A stretch of DNA of 64,000 bases from Synechococcus sp. M44_DOE_062 (GTDB lineage Bacteria; Cyanobacteriota; Cyanobacteriia; Thermostichales; Thermostichaceae). Under the pieces are notes generated by a model, which saw nothing but the letters and a program-made list of their open reading frames with translations, had not been told where the DNA came from and made no database searches. The stretch spans positions 1 through 64,000 of the forward strand of contig DVDX01000014.1 in the NCBI GenBank assembly GCA_015295985.1, given 5' to 3'. Position 1 is the stretch's first letter; the number at the start of each line of letters is the position of its first letter. Made by a program: the position numbers and the translations under genes. Below are positions 32,873 through 43,870 of this stretch, piece after piece.

Positions 32873-35369
32873 AAGTGCGGGCCAAAGGTGATGTCTGCAC
32901 AGGCAGGGATCCCTGCGGCAACACCAGGGTAAAGCAGGTTTTGCCTTGAGAGCTCTCCACCGAGACGCTGCCTCCCAACCGCTGCATCCACTGCTTGACC
33001 AAAGCCAGGCCCAGGCCGGTGCCGCCCCGTTTCCAGGGATCCCCGCTGGGGATGCGGTAGAACTTCTCGAAGATGCGCTCCTGCTCAGCAGAGGGAATTT
33101 CCACCCCCTCGTTGATCACCTGAATTTCCACCTGCTGCGGGCCAGGCCGCTGCGCTGTTACCCAGATGCTGCACCCTGGGGGAGTATACTTGCAGGCGTT
33201 GTTGACCAGCTCCTGCACCACCCGCTCCAGGCCACCCTGATCGGTGAGTACCTTGCCCACAGTCGGCGCGATCTGCCACTGCAACCGTTGCTGGTTGGCC
33301 TGGGCCCGCTCTAGAAAAGGCTGCAACACCGCCGGCAGCCACCCCGCCAAGAAGATTTCCTCCAGGTTCAGGGACTTGGATCCCTGCTCCAGCCGCTGCA
33401 GATCCAGCAGGTCATTCACCAGTTCCGCCTCCCGCTCGCACTCCTGCTCCAAGATCCTGAGATATTGCTCTCGTTTTTGGGGGGCGCGGGCGGTTTTCAG
33501 CAGTTGGATGGCCATCTTCATGTTGGTGATGGGGGTGCGCAGCTCATGGGAGACCGTGCTCAAAAAATCGTCTTTAAGGCGGTTGAGGCGCTCCAGCTCA
33601 CCGATTTGCTGCACAGAAGCTTGGTAGAGGCGGGCCTGGCGGATGGCAATGGCACAGTGATCTGCCACCTGCTGCACCACCTGCACCTCCAGTTCATCAA
33701 AGCACTCGGCTGCCGACTTCACCAGCCAGAGATCCCCCAGCACCCCTTGGTCATCCCGCAGCGGGCACACCAGCAGGGTCAGTCCTTCCCGACGGGGGAT
33801 CCAGCCCTGCCCAGGCAGGTGGCAGAATTGCACCGCTTGACCCCCTTGCAGATGCCGGTAGAGATCGGGGTAGTCGGCCAAGCTCAGGGTGATCCCGCCC
33901 ACGGGCGGTAGAGTAGAGGTGTATTCGTAGCGCACCGTTGCCTGGCCAGATGCCCAATCGTAGAGACAGAGATCGCACCCTTGAATGGGCAACCCCAGGG
34001 CCAACTCCTGCACCACTGCCCGCAGAATTTGGGCCTCGTCCAAGCTATCCCGCACCTGGTCGGTGACCCGCTTCAAGAGGGCATCCATCTCCAAAGAGCG
34101 CTGCAGGGCTGCCGTCCGCTCCCGCACTTCCTGCTCCAGACGGGCGTTCAGGGTTTGCAATTGCCGGTAGAGCTGATTTTGCGTGATGGACAGGGCCAGA
34201 TGTACCCCAACCCGGCCCATCAGCTCCAGCTCTGAGGGCAACCAGGCTTTGGCCTCGTCAATTTTCAGCTCTCGCCAGGCGGCAAAAGAGATGAGAGGCA
34301 ATTCTTGTCTGGGATCCCCCTGGGTAAACCAACGGTAACCCGCCCAGTGGGTTTCTTGGTAAACGGCCCCGCGAAACACGCTCAGCCAGCCCACCGGCTG
34401 GTCATTCCAGGCAAGCTGGGCCACCAGCAGGCCACGAATGGGCGTCTGCTTCATCTGCTCTTGCAGCTCCGGCCATTTCTCCAAGTGGGATAGGGACCAC
34501 ATCTTCACCCAGCCCCCCGTTCCTCCGGCCCTTCCGAGCTGCTCCTGTAGCCAGGTGTCGTAGCTTGCCGGGGGTTGCACGCCATGACAACAGAGGGTAT
34601 CTGAGCCCATAAAGTGGATCCGCAGCCGCGCCCCGATCCCCTGCAAACCAGCAGTAAGCTGCTCCAGCACCGTGGTTAAGGTTGTCTCCGGGTGTATGGG
34701 CGAGTAAACCAGGGCAGCAATTTGGTTGATTAGGCGTTCCTGCTGCGCCTTTTGCCGTGCTTGCTCCAGCAATTCCGCCTGAGCAATGGCAATGGAAACT
34801 TGATCCGCCACCAACTGCACCACCTGCAGCTCTTCTGGAGAATACAGACGAGGCTCGGCGTGATGGGAGACCAACAGCCCCCATAGCTCCTGGTGATGCA
34901 TGAGGGGAACCACCAAGGAAGAGGCCACCCCCATGGATTTCAAATAGTGGACATGGCAGGGATCCACAGGCCGCTGCAGCGGCTCGCCCAGAGGAACCCT
35001 AGCAGACAACCCCCAAGACTCCGGCTGGCTGATGGAACGGCTTTGCGCCTCTACATCCACAATCACCCGCGCCTGGGCCGAACGAAACAACCGCCGCGCC
35101 TCCACCGGAATATCCCCTGCCGGAAAGGTGAGCCCCAAGAGCGAGGGCAGCCGCTCCCCTCCTCGCGCTTCCGCCACCACCGTTCCGTGACCTTCGGGAT
35201 CAAAGCGGTAAACCTTCACCCGATCCGTTTCCAGAAAAGACCGTATCTCTTCCGCTGTTGCCTTGAGAATTTGCTCCAGCTCCAGGGATTGCCGAATCTG
35301 GTGGGTGATGCGGTTGATGAGGGCATCCCGGCTGGGTCGAGCTGCGGCAGCCCACGTTTCAGTATCCAT
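32865..35369 (-). CDS. multi-GAF sensor histidine kinase; first GAF is phytochrome-like with DPCH bilin-binding motif
   Basis: FPAGDIPVEARRLF and RPVDPCHVHYLKSMGVASSLVVPLMHHQELWGLLVSHH; HisKA FLSTVSHELRTPITNMKMAI; HATPase GGTGLGLALVKQW. Confidence 0.9.
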   Translation of the reverse strand: MDTETWAAAARPSRDALINRITHQIRQSLELEQILKATAEEIRSFLETDRVKVYRFDPEGHGTVVAEARGGERLPSLLGLTFPAGDIPVEARRLFRSAQARVIVDVEAQSRSISQPESWGLSARVPLGEPLQRPVDPCHVHYLKSMGVASSLVVPLMHHQELWGLLVSHHAEPRLYSPEELQVVQLVADQVSIAIAQAELLEQARQKAQQERLINQIAALVYSPIHPETTLTTVLEQLTAGLQGIGARLRIHFMGSDTLCCHGVQPPASYDTWLQEQLGRAGGTGGWVKMWSLSHLEKWPELQEQMKQTPIRGLLVAQLAWNDQPVGWLSVFRGAVYQETHWAGYRWFTQGDPRQELPLISFAAWRELKIDEAKAWLPSELELMGRVGVHLALSITQNQLYRQLQTLNARLEQEVRERTAALQRSLEMDALLKRVTDQVRDSLDEAQILRAVVQELALGLPIQGCDLCLYDWASGQATVRYEYTSTLPPVGGITLSLADYPDLYRHLQGGQAVQFCHLPGQGWIPRREGLTLLVCPLRDDQGVLGDLWLVKSAAECFDELEVQVVQQVADHCAIAIRQARLYQASVQQIGELERLNRLKDDFLSTVSHELRTPITNMKMAIQLLKTARAPQKREQYLRILEQECEREAELVNDLLDLQRLEQGSKSLNLEEIFLAGWLPAVLQPFLERAQANQQRLQWQIAPTVGKVLTDQGGLERVVQELVNNACKYTPPGCSIWVTAQRPGPQQVEIQVINEGVEIPSAEQERIFEKFYRIPSGDPWKRGGTGLGLALVKQWMQRLGGSVSVESSQGKTCFTLVLPQGSLPVQTSPLARTCA

Positions 35370-35514
35370 AGTTGCAAGCCCCTAGCCCCTGGGATTAACG
35401 GGAAGTATCTAGAGATACATCCCTTTTTTCCAGCATAGGATGTTTGTGAGAAAGGTAAGCGGGCTCAAAAGAAAAGTTAAAGGAAAAGTTAAAAATGGCA
35501 ACCCAAGGATCCTT

Positions 35515-35681
35515 CCCAGCTTGGTCCGTAGGCCCTAAGCCCAACCGTCTAACGACTGGAGCCGACCTAAATATGGTCATTTCGATTCAAACTAGGACAC
35601 TGCAGCCATACCTTCAAGTAGCGTTGCGAAGCGATACCAGCAACCAGAATCCTCACCCTATGGGGCAGGGAGTATGTCAAG
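35515..35681 (-). mobile_element. IS200/IS605-type end relic homologous to the 5690-6105 element
   Basis: Reverse complement carries TTGACATACTCCCTGCCCCATAGGG and TCCAGTCGTTAGACGGTTGGGCTTAGGGCCTACGG, matching TCCAGTCGCGAGACTGTTGGGTTTAAGGCCTACGG near 5926. Confidence 0.6.
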
Positions 35682-35688
35682 CAAAAAG

Positions 35689-36501
35689 CTAGGGGAGAGG
35701 TAACCGAAACAGGCGGGCAGCGTTCTGGCTGGTTTCTTCTGCCAGTTTTTCCGGTGGGATCCCAAGCAGCTCCGCCAAGGTTTGGGCCACCCGCTGCACG
35801 TAAGCCGGCTCGTTGCGTTTGCCTCGGAAGGGGGTGGGAGCCAGAAAAGGGCAGTCCGTTTCCACCAAAAGCTGGGATAGGGGCACCTCCAAGGCCGACT
35901 GGCGGACGGTCTCGGCGTTCTTGAAAGTAACAATGCCGCTGAAGCTGATGTAGCAGCCCAGCTCCACAAACTGCCGGGTTTCCGCCGGGGATCCACTCCA
36001 GCAATGCATGACCGCCCGCACCGGGCCTGCGGTGGCTATGGCCTCCTTCAGGATCTCGTAGGTGGCTGCTGCTGCCTCGCGGCAATGGACGATCAACGCC
36101 AAATCCTGGGCTTGGGCAATGGCAATGTGGGCGCGGAAAGACTGCTTTTGGCGCTCAGTGTGGGCAGGGTCGGCCTTATAAAAATCCAAGCCTGTCTCTC
36201 CAATGGCCACCACTCGCTCGTCGCTGGCCGCCAAGCGGGCGATCTCCTCGGCCAAGGAAGGCTGCCACCGGCCCGCCTCCAAAGGATGCAGCCCCACCGA
36301 CAAAAACACTTCTGGATACCGATCGGCAATCGCCTGCAACTGAGGAAATTCTGCCGGCATCACACAGGAATGCACCAAGCGCCGGATCCCCGTCTGGCGC
36401 CAGCGCTCGGCCACCTGGGGTAGATCTTCTGCAAAGTCGGGGTAATTGAGATGGACGTGGGTATCCACCAAGGGGGCAGCCGAAAGGGTAGCGGTGCTCA
36501 A
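35689..36501 (-). CDS. TatD-family metal-dependent hydrolase
   Basis: LVDTHVHLNYPDF, GETGLDFYK, MHCWSGSPAETRQFVELGCYISFSG, LVETDCPFLAP. Confidence 0.93.
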   Translation of the reverse strand: MSTATLSAAPLVDTHVHLNYPDFAEDLPQVAERWRQTGIRRLVHSCVMPAEFPQLQAIADRYPEVFLSVGLHPLEAGRWQPSLAEEIARLAASDERVVAIGETGLDFYKADPAHTERQKQSFRAHIAIAQAQDLALIVHCREAAAATYEILKEAIATAGPVRAVMHCWSGSPAETRQFVELGCYISFSGIVTFKNAETVRQSALEVPLSQLLVETDCPFLAPTPFRGKRNEPAYVQRVAQTLAELLGIPPEKLAEETSQNAARLFRLPLP

Positions 36502-36703
36502 GGCTCAGCTCCGGGACAAGATGTTTCCAATTGTAAAAGTATCCCACGCTCACCTTAGCTGGCCAGCCGGGAAGTGAGGAGGGAGAAGTGAGGAGTGAGG
36601 ATTGAATCTCTTCTCTCTCCGCCCAAGAGGGGATCCCATTCCGCCAACTCCTGTGGGAGCATGAGGATGAGCAAGCAAGAAAGTTCACAGTTGGAGGCTG
36701 GTT

Positions 36704-37291
36704 ATGGCTCGTACTCCCTCGACGATGCTGCCTTTGGGAACCCCTGCTCCTGACTTCAGCCTACCGGATGTGGTGAGCGGCAAAACCATCTCTCTGGCCA
36801 GCTTTGACGACAAGCCCGCCCTGCTGGTGATGTTCATTTGCCAGCACTGCCCCTACGTGAAGCACGTGCAAGAGGAGCTGGCTCGTTTGGGCAAGGACTA
36901 CCAAGATTGCGGCGTTGGCATTGTGGCCATCAGCGCCAACGATGTGGAGCAATACCCGGATGACAGCCCAGAGAACTTGAAGAAGATGGCCGAGACCTTG
37001 GGCTTTACCTTCCCCTTCTGTTACGACGAAAGCCAAGAGGTGGCCAAAGCCTTCACCGCTGCCTGCACCCCCGACTTTTTCCTGTTCGACGCGGATCGCA
37101 AGTTGGTCTACCGTGGTCAACTGGATGACAGTCGTCCCAGCCTGACGGATGTGCCGGTGACGGGCAAGGATTTGCGGGCGGCGCTGGATAACCTTTTGGC
37201 GGGCAAGCCCATCGATCCCGACCAAAAGCCCAGCTTGGGCTGCAACATCAAGTGGAAACCCGGCAATGAGCCTGCTTATTTCGGTGGCTAG
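36704..37291 (+). CDS. thioredoxin-fold (AhpC/TSA-type) protein
   Basis: PDFSLPDVVSGKTISLASFDDKPALLVMFICQHCPYVKHVQEEL. Confidence 0.88.
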   Translation: MARTPSTMLPLGTPAPDFSLPDVVSGKTISLASFDDKPALLVMFICQHCPYVKHVQEELARLGKDYQDCGVGIVAISANDVEQYPDDSPENLKKMAETLGFTFPFCYDESQEVAKAFTAACTPDFFLFDADRKLVYRGQLDDSRPSLTDVPVTGKDLRAALDNLLAGKPIDPDQKPSLGCNIKWKPGNEPAYFGG

Positions 37292-38085
37292 ATCCCGCTT
37301 TTTTGAATCACGGCCAGGGCCTGTCGATGCAAGCTGGGGTTGGCCGCCGCCAGCACTTCTCCGGTGGAGGTGCGGGTTAAGGGATCCCCTTGCCAATCGG
37401 TAATCACGCCACCGGATCCCTCGATCACCGGCACAAGGGCAGCAAAGTCGTAGAGGGCAAGGCCACACTCCATCACCAGATCCACACAGCCGCTGGCCAG
37501 CAGGCCGTACTGGTAGCCATCGCCGCCATAGGAGGTGATGTGAACCGCCTGGTTGAGCCGCTGGAAGCACCGTTGTTGGTCAGGTTGGGTGAACAAATCA
37601 GGGGTGGTACAGCTCAAGTAGGCGCGGCTGAGGTCGGTATTGGCCTTGGCTCGGGCGGCTTGTCGGTGGGAGGGGGTTATCCATTGGGTGGGCTGTCCCC
37701 GTACCCCCAGCCAGCGCTCGCGCAACACCGGCTGATCGATGATGCCCAAAATGGGGCGGTCTTCTTCCAAGAGGGCAATCAGAGTAGCAAAGGTGGGCTT
37801 GCCGGTGGAAAAGGCAATGGTGCCATCCAAGGGATCCAGAACCCAGGTATAGAGGGATCCCGTCTGGTGAAAACCAAACTCTTCGCCAAGGATGTTGTGT
37901 TCTGGCACTTGGGCCATGAGCAAAGCCCGCATAGCCCACTCTGCCTCCCGGTCGGCCACCGTCACAATCGGGGAGCGGGCCTCTTTGTATTCGGCTTGCA
38001 GTTCTTCGCGAAACAGGGGGCGAATCACCGCTCCGGCAGCCTCGGCCAGGGCCTGGGCCAGCTCAATCCACTCTGCCTTGACCAC
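37288..38085 (-). CDS. inositol monophosphatase family protein, probable histidinol-phosphatase
   Basis: VTVADREAEWAMRALL, GEEFG, WVLDPLDGTIAFSTGKPTF. Confidence 0.85.
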   Translation of the reverse strand: MVKAEWIELAQALAEAAGAVIRPLFREELQAEYKEARSPIVTVADREAEWAMRALLMAQVPEHNILGEEFGFHQTGSLYTWVLDPLDGTIAFSTGKPTFATLIALLEEDRPILGIIDQPVLRERWLGVRGQPTQWITPSHRQAARAKANTDLSRAYLSCTTPDLFTQPDQQRCFQRLNQAVHITSYGGDGYQYGLLASGCVDLVMECGLALYDFAALVPVIEGSGGVITDWQGDPLTRTSTGEVLAAANPSLHRQALAVIQKSGI

Positions 38086-38145
38086 CTTTTCCCGCCCTAT
38101 TTGCGCGTCTCCCCTCTTAGCATAGGGTAAGATCTCTCCCCGGTT

Positions 38146-38790
38146 ATGCGGTCTGGCCTGCTCTTAACTCCTCTGGAATGGCTTTGGACGGCGATTGGGG
38201 TGATCCTGACCATTTTGGGCACCCTGACCCATTTGAGTTTTCCGTCTGAGCTGCCTGGGTTAGGGGGATACAGCTTTTCGCTGCAAATCGGGGGCGTATT
38301 GCTGACGGCTTGTTTGGCGGGGCCGGTGGCGGCGGTGTGCGCCCAGATCGTCTACCTGGGGCTGGGGCTGGCAGGGCTACAGGTGTTTGCTCAAGGGGGA
38401 GGGTGGCAATACCTGTACCAGCCTGCCTTTGGCTACTTGCTGGGGTTTTTGCCAGGAGCCTGGGCCTGCGGGACGATCGCCTTTCGGCAACGGGATCCCT
38501 ATCCACCCCCTTCTGCCCTGGCCCGCCAACGTGCTGTCGATGGGAAGCGGTTGGCAGGAGGGATCCCTTACTCCCCGGTGGGCCTCCAAGAGCTGGGATC
38601 CGGCAGCTTGGTGGCTTTGGCCTTGGTTCACCTGACCGGGATTTTCTACCTTGTGGCCACACAACCCTGGAATGAGGAGTTGCTGAGGTTGATAGGGCTT
38701 TACTCCGGCTATACTCTGCCGGGACAGATCATTGTGGCCAGCTTTGTTGCAGTGATAGCGTTGCTGTTGCGGCGCTTGTTGCTGCTCTGA
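38146..38790 (+). CDS. bioY: BioY-family biotin transporter component
   Basis: FSLQIGGVLLTACLAGPVAAVCAQIVYLGLGLAGLQVFAQGGGWQYLYQPAFGYLLGF. Confidence 0.8.
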   Translation: MRSGLLLTPLEWLWTAIGVILTILGTLTHLSFPSELPGLGGYSFSLQIGGVLLTACLAGPVAAVCAQIVYLGLGLAGLQVFAQGGGWQYLYQPAFGYLLGFLPGAWACGTIAFRQRDPYPPPSALARQRAVDGKRLAGGIPYSPVGLQELGSGSLVALALVHLTGIFYLVATQPWNEELLRLIGLYSGYTLPGQIIVASFVAVIALLLRRLLLL

Positions 38791-38970
38791 AGCGGGGAAA
38801 TCAACTGTGCGCAAAGGCCCATGCAGGTTTGGGCTGCAGCGCATCCTTTCCCAGGCTGTAGAGGCAGAAAGTAACTTAGAGCCGTGCTAACCCCAACGGC
38901 AGTTCCTAAGGGGGCGTAGATTCTGGTCAGGTCTTGTGAGGATTGATGGGTTTTCGTAAGGAGCTGAGGG

Positions 38971-39411
38971 ATGCAACGTACTGCTCTGACCCTTTTGGCC
39001 ACCGGCCTTTTGGCGACTGGGCTGGCTGCCTGTGGAGATAGCGGCAGCTCAGGGGGCTCGATCCTGCCCCCACCCCAAGGCCCAACGGTTTCGTTTATCA
39101 ATGCGCCCACCTCGGTGCGGGTAGGCACCTCCACGCCGGCTTTTACGGTGCAGGTGAGTGTGCCCGGCGGTGCTCGTCCAACGCAGTTTATTGAGCTGGA
39201 AACTTTCAACCCCAGCGGCGTGCGTGTGCAGAGGGAATTCTTCAGCCCGCAGCAGGCCGGCTGCAATCCCGGGGCCACCTTTTGTAGCTTCATCACCGAC
39301 TTCCGCGTTGCCTTCGGGGATCCCGTTGGCGTCTGGCAGTTCCGGATCACCGCCTTTGACCAACAAAATCGCTCCGGATCCCAAACGTTGCCGATTACAG
39401 CTTTCCAGTAG
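38971..39411 (+). CDS. putative lipoprotein, unknown function
   Basis: MQRTALTLLATGLLATGLAACGDSGSSGG lipobox-type signal. Confidence 0.65.
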   Translation: MQRTALTLLATGLLATGLAACGDSGSSGGSILPPPQGPTVSFINAPTSVRVGTSTPAFTVQVSVPGGARPTQFIELETFNPSGVRVQREFFSPQQAGCNPGATFCSFITDFRVAFGDPVGVWQFRITAFDQQNRSGSQTLPITAFQ

Positions 39412-39490
39412 GCAAGCCAAGTTGCCGGTTTTAGGGTAAGGCCACTCACTCTAGAGGGGAATGCCCACCAGCGAACCGAAGTCCGAACAA

Positions 39491-39630
39491 GGACTGAATC
39501 TTGCTCACCGCTGCGGCTTTCTTCCTGCTTCCAAAACTCCTAGCCAGCGGCAACTTGCGTCGCCGCCCCGCCAGAGGGATCTCCACAGGCATCAATTTCC
39601 CCAGAGCCAGCGCTCCGCGCCGCTGGTGCG
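39491..39630 (-). repeat. copy A of a roughly 140-bp dispersed repeat, probable TnpB 3'-end relic
   Basis: Shares CTTTCTTCCTGCTTCCA...CCCCGCCAGAG...TCTCCACAGGC with 57297-57438; minus-strand RRGALALGKLMPVEIPLAG. Confidence 0.65.
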
Positions 39631-39727
39631 ACCAGCAAAGTTCGGCAAAAACAGGGCCGGAGGCATGCCCCCTCAAGCTATAAGCCGGTTGTTACTTGAG
39701 TTCGCAAGCTGCCCAAGGTGGGATCCC

Positions 39728-39844
39728 CTACTCTAAGTCTCGACGGTTGGGGTTACGGGAGGGATCGTTGCTCAAAAAACCAAACACAAAAAGCCCCACA
39801 AAAAAGATGACAACCGCGTAAACAGAGATTTTCAGTAACAGCAT
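39728..39844 (-). CDS. psbI: photosystem II reaction centre protein I (38 aa)
   Basis: [38 protein letters not shown] is PsbI; ORF track shows only an over-extended 75-aa version. Confidence 0.96.
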
Positions 39845-40178
39845 AGTTTCAGCAACCCGTTTCCGACTGAGTGAACTGATGAAGCAATAAAGTAATGGTA
39901 AGGTAAGGGCGAACCACCCCAGAAAAGGGATCCCGTCAAACCTGAGACCCCGCAAAACTTCTTCACAACATCATACCTCTCGGCGGCCCTTTTTCCCGCA
40001 AATGATCCCAGTTCCCCTTGAGAGATCCTTTCATCACGCCCTCAGGGAAGGCTGCAAAGCCCGGCCTGTCGGGGATCCCCGGCAAGAGCAGAGATTGTTA
40101 AGAAATATTTTAGACTGGAAACAAAGATTGCCGCTCCTCAGCGGCGGCAGCGCTCGCGGGCGTCCGGGACATAGGAAG

Positions 40179-42201
<2,023 letters not shown>

Positions 42202-42212
42202 GCAGGGGCAGC

Positions 42213-42860
42213 CTACGGCCCGACAGACGGCTGGGTGGACTGCCCGATCCAGGAAGGGGGGGTGTTCTTCTCGTCGTCCGCCACCAGGGTACTGGGATCC
42301 ACCAAACGCACCTGAATTTGATTGGGTGGCACCCGATTCAGCCGTTCCTTGATCAGGGCCTCTTGTTGCAAGGGATCCATACCTCGATCCACCCCCTCCT
42401 GCAGCCGAGAAATCCGAGTGGACAAGACCTCGATATGCCGCTCCAGAACCTGGAGCCGGTGGTGCTGGGCCAACTGCACCGGCAAGAGGCGATACAAACC
42501 ACTGAGGGCAGCCGCCGTAAACAAGACATTCACCCCGATGTGGCAGGCCATCTCCCAGACTGGAGGCTCGTGGCCAGGTTCTTGCCGTCTGCGCCGGCGG
42601 GATCGAGTCGAGGAGCGGGAGCGCTGGACAGGGATCGTCCGCCGACCGGAAATCTGGGGAGAGGCGGGAAATCCTGCCCGAACTAGGGATCCCTGCCCTT
42701 GGGAGCGATGCACTCGTGGAGCAACAGAGATGTCCAGCCGAGGCCCAGCAACCTGCTCTACACGCACAGACACGTGGCGAGCCGGGGTACGGGAAGAAGA
42801 CTTGGGTGTCACGGGTGAAGGGAAGAAAATAGGGGGACGATGAACCACCTCTGCTGCCAA
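42213..42860 (-). CDS. hypothetical protein with one predicted TM segment and coiled-coil-like C-terminus
   Basis: 215-aa ORF, basic N-terminus, HIGVNVLFTAAALSGLYRLLPVQLAQHHRLQVLERHIEVLSTRISRLQ. Confidence 0.5.
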   Translation of the reverse strand: MAAEVVHRPPIFFPSPVTPKSSSRTPARHVSVRVEQVAGPRLDISVAPRVHRSQGQGSLVRAGFPASPQISGRRTIPVQRSRSSTRSRRRRRQEPGHEPPVWEMACHIGVNVLFTAAALSGLYRLLPVQLAQHHRLQVLERHIEVLSTRISRLQEGVDRGMDPLQQEALIKERLNRVPPNQIQVRLVDPSTLVADDEKNTPPSWIGQSTQPSVGP

Positions 42861-43052
42861 GAAGCGCAGCTAGGGCCTATTGAAGCCGATTTTTCCAGGT
42901 TTGACACTCTCACCGACTCAAGTCAGGGGATTCTAAGGCCTACGGCCCGCTGCCGCGAAACGCAGTCCACAAACGGACTTGTAAAGGCGTAGTCAAACCG
43001 CCCATAGACAGTTCCTTGAGGCACAACCCCATCCGCGTAGCAGGACGGAGTC

Positions 43053-43170
43053 CTAAGTTCTGCTTACTTTACGCAGCAGGTTGGCAGCGGCATTGACATC
43101 GGCATTCACTAGCCAGCCTGTTGCTGTTCGGTACAGCCCGCACTCCACTCGCTTGCCAGAGGGTTGCTAC
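43053..43170 (-). pseudogene. TnpB (IS200/IS605) C-terminal relic
   Basis: Reverse translation GKRVECGLYRTATGWLVNADVNAAANLLRKVSRT then TAG; upstream frame broken. Confidence 0.8.
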
Positions 43171-43496
43171 CCATCGGTTTTTTCACCGAAGTTGGGCACC
43201 TCGTGAGCGTGGATAGCTTGGGGAATCCGTTAACATTCAGGATTACAGCAGGGCAGAGGCATGATATTGCTCAAGCAGAAGGATTACAGTCGTTTCAGGT
43301 TAGGGTGAGACGCCTGGGCTATTGAGAGAAGCCTTCTGGTCGGGTACAGTCAACATTGGGTTATGGGTTTAGTGTCCTAGTTTGAATCGAAACGACCATA
43401 ATTGAGAGTTGACAAGAAGAACATACGAAAGTGATGGGGGGATAAGGGATAAGATTCCCATCGATTCACGCAGAGGATAGGGGAAAGTTGAGTTGC

Positions 43497-43687
43497 GATT
43501 CCTTCTAGGAAGAATGGGAAGGTGGCGCGAGATGACGACCGGAATGTTTACAAAGAGAAGCACTTAGTAGAATGTTTTTTCACAAGCTGAAGCAGTATCG
43601 GCATTTGTTTTCTCTGTTTTCTCGCTTTGACAAGTTGGCCAGGAACTTCTTGAGCTTCCTCGACTTCCCAGGCGCTCTTTCTAGCTA
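43497..43687 (+). pseudogene. IS5-family-like transposase C-terminal relic, frameshifted
   Basis: IPSRKNGKVARDDDRNVYKEKHLVECFF | frameshift at T-run | FHKLKQYRHLFSLFSRFDKLARNFLSFLDFPGALSS*. Confidence 0.8.
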
Positions 43688-43749
43688 AAGTAAAAGATCA
43701 ACAAAACCTAGAGAAGCTGCAACAGGCGGTGTAGCGCTAGGCTGTGAAG

Positions 43750-43866
43750 ATGGACGACGTTTACTTTCTCGACTGCTGCAGCCGCTGGGCGAAGGCTGCA
43801 GGTAGCAGCTTGGGCAGCGGTTTTGGCACGATGCACAACTTGGTACCGTTTGAGCTGGCTCGGTAG
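43750..43866 (+). CDS. possible small ORF (38 aa) directly upstream of the orphan gene
   Basis: MDDVYFLDCCSRWAKAAGSSLGSGFGTMHNLVPFELAR*, stop abuts the RBS of the next ORF. Confidence 0.3.
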   Translation: MDDVYFLDCCSRWAKAAGSSLGSGFGTMHNLVPFELAR

Positions 43867-43870
43867 GGGG

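Noticed and set aside
36704-38085. 4-bp convergent overlap (CTAG) of the thioredoxin-like gene and the phosphatase as a regulatory feature
   Set aside because: Palindromic CTAG stop overlaps are common between convergent genes.
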